Below are positions 16,042-19,634 of a stretch of 19,634 nt of DNA, one piece after another. Made by a program: the position numbers and the translations under genes. The notes under the pieces were generated by a model. The model had not been told where the DNA came from and made no database searches. It saw nothing but the letters and a program-made list of their open reading frames with translations. The DNA comes from Planctomycetota bacterium (lineage in GTDB: Bacteria; Planctomycetota; SZUA-567; JAFGNG01). The DNA lies in NCBI GenBank assembly GCA_016927125.1, contig JAFGNG010000032.1:1-19634 (forward strand), in the 5' to 3' direction. Every line of letters begins with the position of its first letter. The first letter of the stretch is position 1.

Positions 16042-16937
16042 TGCCTTCCCCGACAACAGCACCCCATCCTAACCAGCCGGTGCAGCCGCTGGCCTGGCAC
16101 AGTTTTCAATTCCTGATTCCCAAGCTCTGGGAAGTTACCGCCTACTCCACCTCGGAACGCGAAGGCCGCCTGGAATTCAATACCCGCTCCGGGGTAGAGG
16201 CGCAACTCTCCTGGCAGAAGTGCAAGCGCGAGCCGAACATCGAGGAGACCATGAACAAGTTCCACCGGGAACTTTTGCATAAAAACTCCCCGGAGGAATT
16301 CAAAACCTTCAAGCAGCTTTCCTATCATGACTACGGCGCTTTCAAAGTCGGCTTTGACACCATGGCCAGGCCCTGCCAGGCAGCGTTGTACCAGGAAGAG
16401 GAAAAGCAACTCCTGCGGTGGATCTTTCCCCGCTATGATCCGGAAAAACTGCAAACCCTCTGGGTGCCCCTCTGGGAGTCTTATCAGCCAAACAATGGTG
16501 ACTTCAAGCACTGGGCGGTCTTCGGGCTGGATGTGATGATTCCCAAGACCTTCCAGCTTGAAACCATCGCGGCTCTGCCGGCGAATGTGATGCTGATCTT
16601 CGAGGGCGGCAAGCGGATGCGGCTCTCCTTCCATCGCTGGGGAATCCCGGATTTATTGCTGGGCGGAAGGACTCTTGCCGAGTTTTACGAGGACTTCCTG
16701 GTCGGCGGCGGCGCGAAGATTGAAGAAGTGCAACGGCAAAAGTTCCGCGGCATGGAGGGCGTGGTAATTGATTACAACGAGCGCGCCGAGTATGCCATGG
16801 ACAAGCTCTACGGCAGGTGGCAGGGACAGGGGACAATCTGGTATAACCGCGAAGAGCTGCGGATCTACGCCTTTGAGCAGGTGGGGTCTCGCAAGGCCAA
16901 GCGGCTGGAGCTGAATGATGTCATCCAATTTACCTGA
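16041..16937 (+). CDS. Soluble protein with two tandem copies of one domain, function unknown
   Basis: I do not recognise a named family for these 298 residues. The sequence is an internal duplication. Repeat 1 starts near W19 (FQFLIPKLWEVTAY ... RLEFN ... AQLSW) and repeat 2 near W158 (FGLDVMIPKTFQLETI ... MLIFE ... RLSFH). The order then stays the same: a helix ending FHREL or FYEDF, a strand with YGAFKVGF or MEGVVIDY, then LY and a WIF or IWY strand followed by a helix. Each unit is about 130-140 residues of alternating strands and helices. No signal peptide or membrane helix is present, so it should be cytoplasmic. It is translationally coupled to the ATPase before it (TAATG) and overlaps the PqqD-like gene after it by about 20 bases. 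The context suggests an accessory subunit of the ABC/OPT machine. Confidence 0.8.
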   Translation: MPSPTTAPHPNQPVQPLAWHSFQFLIPKLWEVTAYSTSEREGRLEFNTRSGVEAQLSWQKCKREPNIEETMNKFHRELLHKNSPEEFKTFKQLSYHDYGAFKVGFDTMARPCQAALYQEEEKQLLRWIFPRYDPEKLQTLWVPLWESYQPNNGDFKHWAVFGLDVMIPKTFQLETIAALPANVMLIFEGGKRMRLSFHRWGIPDLLLGGRTLAEFYEDFLVGGGAKIEEVQRQKFRGMEGVVIDYNERAEYAMDKLYGRWQGQGTIWYNREELRIYAFEQVGSRKAKRLELNDVIQFT

Positions 16938-17304
16938 TAAAAAACCCGCGCGGAAAAAGCGCAAGCCCAGCTTCAATGAGCAGCTCGCGGCCGTCCCGGT
17001 ACGCAACGAGCGGGCGATTGTGATCGAGGCGACCGACCAGAGCCTGATTCTGGGCGTGGACTTGAAGTATACCGGCATCCAAAAGCTCTTCTCCAAGATT
17101 TTAAAATCCAAAAGCAGAAAGAAATACCAGCTTGACGGCCTGAGCCTGGAAATGTATCACCAGATTGACGGCACGCGCACGGTGGAAGAATTGATCGACG
17201 GGCTGATGGAGCGGTATAAGCTGACCTTCTTTGAATCCCGAGCGCTGATTAACCAATACCTGCAGATGCTGGTGAAGAGGGGGTTGGTGGTGCTGGTGGT
17301 GTGA
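16918..17304 (+). CDS. PqqD-like (RRE-type winged-helix) protein
   Basis: The protein has 128 residues from ATG 16918; the adjacent ATG at 16915 gives one more. GGAG at 16907-16910 is better spaced for 16918. The first half is basic and probably flexible or strand-forming (PARKKRKPSF ... IEATDQSLILGVDLKYTG). The second half, from about residue 68, matches the PqqD fold: YQLDGLSLEMYHQIDGTRTV, EELIDGLMERYKL, then a helix and a final GLVVLV strand. In PQQ and many RiPP pathways PqqD domains bind the precursor peptide and present it to a radical SAM or other enzyme. No such enzyme or precursor is seen in this window. As the last gene of the overlapping run it may instead recognise a peptide or a partner of the transporter. 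The fold assignment is good; the role is inference. Confidence 0.75.
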   Translation: MSSNLPDKKPARKKRKPSFNEQLAAVPVRNERAIVIEATDQSLILGVDLKYTGIQKLFSKILKSKSRKKYQLDGLSLEMYHQIDGTRTVEELIDGLMERYKLTFFESRALINQYLQMLVKRGLVVLVV

Positions 17305-17333
17305 CACAGGACAATGTCATTCAGGATGGTGTT

Positions 17334-17660
17334 ATGCAAAAACAGACTGACTCCGCCTTTGAATACCAACCACCAACAATTTGGCAAAAGTTATTGGTTT
17401 GGTCTTATTATATCGTATCTGCAGGCACAGTGCTGGGATTTATTGCCAAAATTATTCTAGGTCGAGAATTCACCAAGGAAGAACTCGGGATCTTTGCCTG
17501 GCCGGTGACAATACTATTTTTAGGAAGCCTCTTTTATATTGGCAATTATCTGGTTTTCACCCAAGTTAAAAGCCGAATTCGCTATTTTGTTATCCCCTGC
17601 TGGCTGTTGATTATTATCCTGGTGATTATTGTTATTGTAAAAACACTTTTTAGCCATTAA
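17334..17660 (+). CDS. Small three-helix membrane protein, unknown
   Basis: The frame is open from a GTG at 17301, which overlaps the PqqD-like stop, but I prefer the ATG at 17334 because AGGA at 17323-17326 is correctly spaced and the GTG has no ribosome site. This gives 108 residues. Three hydrophobic segments are visible: LLVWSYYIVSAGTVLGFIA, FAWPVTILFLGSLFYIGNYL and a very isoleucine/valine-rich C-terminal one (LLIIILVIIVIVKTLF). I do not recognise a family. The base composition is more AT-rich than the operon just upstream. It may still be read from the operon transcript, as only 29 bases separate it from the PqqD-like gene. Confidence 0.6.
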   Translation: MQKQTDSAFEYQPPTIWQKLLVWSYYIVSAGTVLGFIAKIILGREFTKEELGIFAWPVTILFLGSLFYIGNYLVFTQVKSRIRYFVIPCWLLIIILVIIVIVKTLFSH

Positions 17661-17746
17661 TTACAGCTTATCATCAAGAAATAATCACTTCGAAAAAAGC
17701 CACTTGCAGCCGCCATACTGGTGGTTTTAAGCAAAGGAAGTCAGAG

Positions 17747-18184
17747 ATGAAAAAAATTCTGCCAGTTGTGGTTCTGGTGGTGCTGCTGGGTGCAGTCGGC
17801 ACCTACTACTATTCCGGCTGTTACCCCGGCGACTCCCCACCGGAAAACTCTATCTTTGTAATTATGCCATACAAGGTCAAGAGCTCCTGGAGGTTTGATG
17901 ATGCACGCGCTGGTTTGGTAGGCGAGCCCTTTGTTGCTGGTATCCCGGAGATGATCGAGATGCTGGTGGCGGATATCCCTGATGCAGAAAATGGCTTCCA
18001 GCTCTTTTTTTCCACCAAACCCTTCCCGGATTATTCCGCCAAGCTGGTCTGGCAGAGAGGCTCTGAGGAGGGCAATTGGTATTACTGTGAAGAATTCCAG
18101 TCCGAGGGCTGGCTATGCCCGGCATTGTTTAAGTATTACCGGGAGGCGCCCAGGGAGATCTATGTAAAAGCGGAGGCGAAATAA
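17747..18184 (+). CDS. DUF6717-like protein with N-terminal membrane anchor
   Basis: The protein has 145 residues, with a hydrophobic N-terminus at about 3-21 (ILPVVVLVVLLGAVGTYYY) that acts as a signal or anchor. The Cys in YSGC at about 24 could be lipidated, but the -3 position is not a good lipobox. The soluble part, from about 35, carries FDDARAGLVGEPFVAGIPEM, a run of conserved-looking residues, and ends with EGWLCPALFKYY and IYVKAEAK. I recall this pattern from small proteins labelled DUF6717, usually without the anchor; this is from memory and unchecked. AAGGAAG precedes the ATG at good distance. No biochemical role is known to me. Confidence 0.75.
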   Translation: MKKILPVVVLVVLLGAVGTYYYSGCYPGDSPPENSIFVIMPYKVKSSWRFDDARAGLVGEPFVAGIPEMIEMLVADIPDAENGFQLFFSTKPFPDYSAKLVWQRGSEEGNWYYCEEFQSEGWLCPALFKYYREAPREIYVKAEAK

Positions 18185-18214
18185 GTACTCTTAAAAATTG
18201 AAGGGGAGGGGTAA

Positions 18215-18243
18215 TAACCAATTAAAACAAAGCATATTGGTTA
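18215..18243 (+). promoter_or_regulatory. Inverted repeat just before the 18256 gene
   Basis: TAACCAAT (18215-18222) pairs perfectly with ATTGGTTA (18236-18243) across 13 bases, ending directly at the AAAGGAG ribosome site of the next gene. It could be an operator or an mRNA hairpin affecting initiation. It is AT-rich, with no U-tract. Confidence 0.3.
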
Positions 18244-18255
18244 AAGGAGAAAACC

Positions 18256-18954
18256 ATGGCTCCCGAGCAGGAATCATTTTTACGTGACGCGCTTAAAGCA
18301 TTTGCTTTTCCAGTAGTGGGCAAGAACATTATTGTCCTGATTTTTGGCGTAATTATGATGGCAGCCATAGAGATTTTGCAATACATTCCAGTATTGTCAA
18401 TTGCAAGCATTATCCTCAGCCTTTATATCACAGTTTATTTGATACGGATCCTGATAAGTTCCGCGAGCGGGGCGAACACCCTGCCGGACTGGCCGGCAGT
18501 TAATAATTTTCTTTGTGGCATTATTTATCCCTGGTTTCGCTTAGCCTTTGTCTGGTTTATTTGCTTTCTCCCCACAATAATCTATGGCGTATATTTTGTT
18601 GATGGCGAACTACTTAATAATACCGGTGTTTTCATTTTTGTGATCCTGGGCGGTTTGTATTTTCCCATGGCATTGGCATGCGTATGTGTACATGAATCAG
18701 TGGCTTATATAAATCCAAGTATTGTACTGCGCTTGATTTTCAAAGCACCGATTGAATATATCCTCACTTGCCTATTACTGTTGGTGATCCTTTACATGTC
18801 AGTGGTCGGCAGTGACTCAATGTGGGAATCCGGCATTCTTGTCAGATTGTTGACGATACAATTACTCTCGTTTTACCTGTCAGTAGTAGAGATGAGGATT
18901 ATCGGGTTGGTCTACCGGGTGGCGGAAGCGCGGAGGAGCGGGGGGAAGCGATAG
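18256..18954 (+). CDS. Multi-pass membrane protein, DUF4013-like
   Basis: The protein has 232 residues with about six hydrophobic segments: roughly 22-43, 45-70, 92-115, 122-145, 166-186 and 194-215. Between the second and third helices is TLPDWPAVNNFLCGIIYPW, which resembles the PxW-containing loop of DUF4013-type membrane proteins. The match is by pattern only. AAAGGAGAAAACC before the ATG is a strong ribosome site, and an inverted repeat lies directly in front of it. The C-terminus is basic (EARRSGGKR). It lies 14 bases before the nitroreductase gene, so the two are probably co-transcribed. Function unknown. Confidence 0.65.
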   Translation: MAPEQESFLRDALKAFAFPVVGKNIIVLIFGVIMMAAIEILQYIPVLSIASIILSLYITVYLIRILISSASGANTLPDWPAVNNFLCGIIYPWFRLAFVWFICFLPTIIYGVYFVDGELLNNTGVFIFVILGGLYFPMALACVCVHESVAYINPSIVLRLIFKAPIEYILTCLLLLVILYMSVVGSDSMWESGILVRLLTIQLLSFYLSVVEMRIIGLVYRVAEARRSGGKR

Positions 18955-18968
18955 ATAAGGAAATAAAA

Positions 18969-19634
18969 ATGCAAAATCCTCATTATGTTAATTTCAATGT
19001 GCCGGACAAAGAGCTTCCTGGCATGACTGAAGAGGTCTTGATGACCATGCTCCGACGAGAGTCGCACTTGTTGGATCTTACCCTGCAGATGTCACAAGCA
19101 GAGCGATACTCGGGTGAGCGGTTAAAATCAATCCAGCAGAAGCTGGAAGTATATAAGAAGAATTATAATACCAACAAGCCGGACTATACGTGGGCGGCAG
19201 GAGTGGCCCAGCTTTATCAGCAAGCACTTGCAGAAGGCGAAAGGTTTTCATATCCGGCAGAAGAAATAGAAAAAATCTCCATCCCGGAAGCGGAATTCAC
19301 CAAGCTGATTAAGAGCCGGCGGTCGGTAAGGAAGTTTACAGAGAAGCCGGTAGCTGAGGAGACGCTCAGGAAGATCATTGACTGTGCCAACTGGGCGCCT
19401 ACCAATTGTGGCATCCAAGCACTCAGATATATTGTGATCAAAGATGCCGAAACCAGAAAACAGATGAAGCGGACAAGGGATCCTTATACGCTCGTAGTGA
19501 TCGCGGATCTCAGGTTCTATCCTGACGGTGATATTGAATGCCCTTATCATGATTCCGGCGCGGCGATCCAGAATATGCTGCTGGCATTCCACTACTATGG
19601 TCTCGGCGCCTGCTATGTCTCGGATACCGGGATA
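18969..19634 (+). CDS. Nitroreductase-family protein with N-terminal extension (partial, C-terminus off right edge)
   Basis: The frame is open for 222 codons from ATG 18969 to the window edge, with AAGGAA correctly spaced upstream. The nitroreductase fold begins near residue 110: IKSRRSVRKFTEKPVAEETL and IIDCANWAPTNCGIQALRYI give the FMN-contacting RRSVR and the APT/Q segment. DSGAAIQNMLLAFHYYGLGA near 197-216 is the second conserved helix. The first 100 or so residues are an extension with a charged, helical stretch (LRRESHLLDLTLQ) not found in standard nitroreductases. Similar extensions occur in some nitroreductases of polysaccharide clusters, as I recall. Family members are FMN-dependent oxidoreductases or specialised dehalogenase-like enzymes; the substrate is not readable. 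The 3' end is missing. Confidence 0.85.
   Translation, partial: MQNPHYVNFNVPDKELPGMTEEVLMTMLRRESHLLDLTLQMSQAERYSGERLKSIQQKLEVYKKNYNTNKPDYTWAAGVAQLYQQALAEGERFSYPAEEIEKISIPEAEFTKLIKSRRSVRKFTEKPVAEETLRKIIDCANWAPTNCGIQALRYIVIKDAETRKQMKRTRDPYTLVVIADLRFYPDGDIECPYHDSGAAIQNMLLAFHYYGLGACYVSDTGI

Overview
This 19.6 kb window appears to be bacterial chromosome from an uncultured or poorly described lineage. The gene families point loosely to the PVC superphylum (Planctomycetota, Lentisphaerota, Verrucomicrobiota) or a neighbouring candidate phylum: a Spi-inhibitor/C10 peptidase, DUF6785/DUF6784-type OPT-superfamily membrane proteins, a DUF6717-like protein, and very large FtsX permeases. The placement is inference from family content only. 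No rRNA, tRNA, CRISPR array, transposase or phage gene was seen, and nothing suggests a recent insertion.

Layout. (1) 1-732, minus strand: N-terminal 244 residues of a secreted streptopain-like (C10) peptidase, running off the left edge. (2) 733-1155: AT-rich divergent intergenic region with dyads, an imperfect direct repeat and a plausible parB promoter. (3) 1156-3008: parB without an adjacent parA, a perfect 14-bp parS-like palindrome just after its stop codon, then a diacylglycerol/lipid kinase. (4) 3147-3674: unknown small membrane protein. (5) 3675-3877: leader region with a perfect palindrome abutting a hairpin. (6) 3878-17304: eight same-strand genes, most overlapping by a few bases. 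In order they are a DUF6785/6784 OPT-like transporter, an FtsX/MacB-type permease, an ABC ATPase, a 1680-residue secreted/membrane FtsX permease with a degenerate M28 peptidase-like ectodomain, a second OPT-type transporter, a second ABC ATPase, a soluble protein made of two tandem copies of one domain, and a PqqD-like winged-helix protein. (7) 17334-18954: three small genes (a 3-TM protein, a DUF6717-like protein, a multi-TM DUF4013-like protein). (8) 18969-19634: 5' part of a nitroreductase-family gene, running off the right edge.

How the genes may work together. The 3878-17304 cluster is the notable part. Tight overlaps, two paralogous ATPases, two FtsX-core permeases and two OPT-superfamily permeases suggest one envelope machine. 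It would be a mechanotransmission (MacB/LolCDE-like) ABC module coupled to OPT-type permeases, with a large extracytoplasmic substrate-binding or scaffold region in the giant permease and two small cytoplasmic accessory proteins. PqqD domains bind peptides in known systems, OPT proteins classically move oligopeptides or metal chelates, and the M28-like domain looks like a peptidase fold that has lost its zinc ligands. A peptide or lipopeptide substrate is therefore a reasonable hypothesis, but the sequence does not show it directly.
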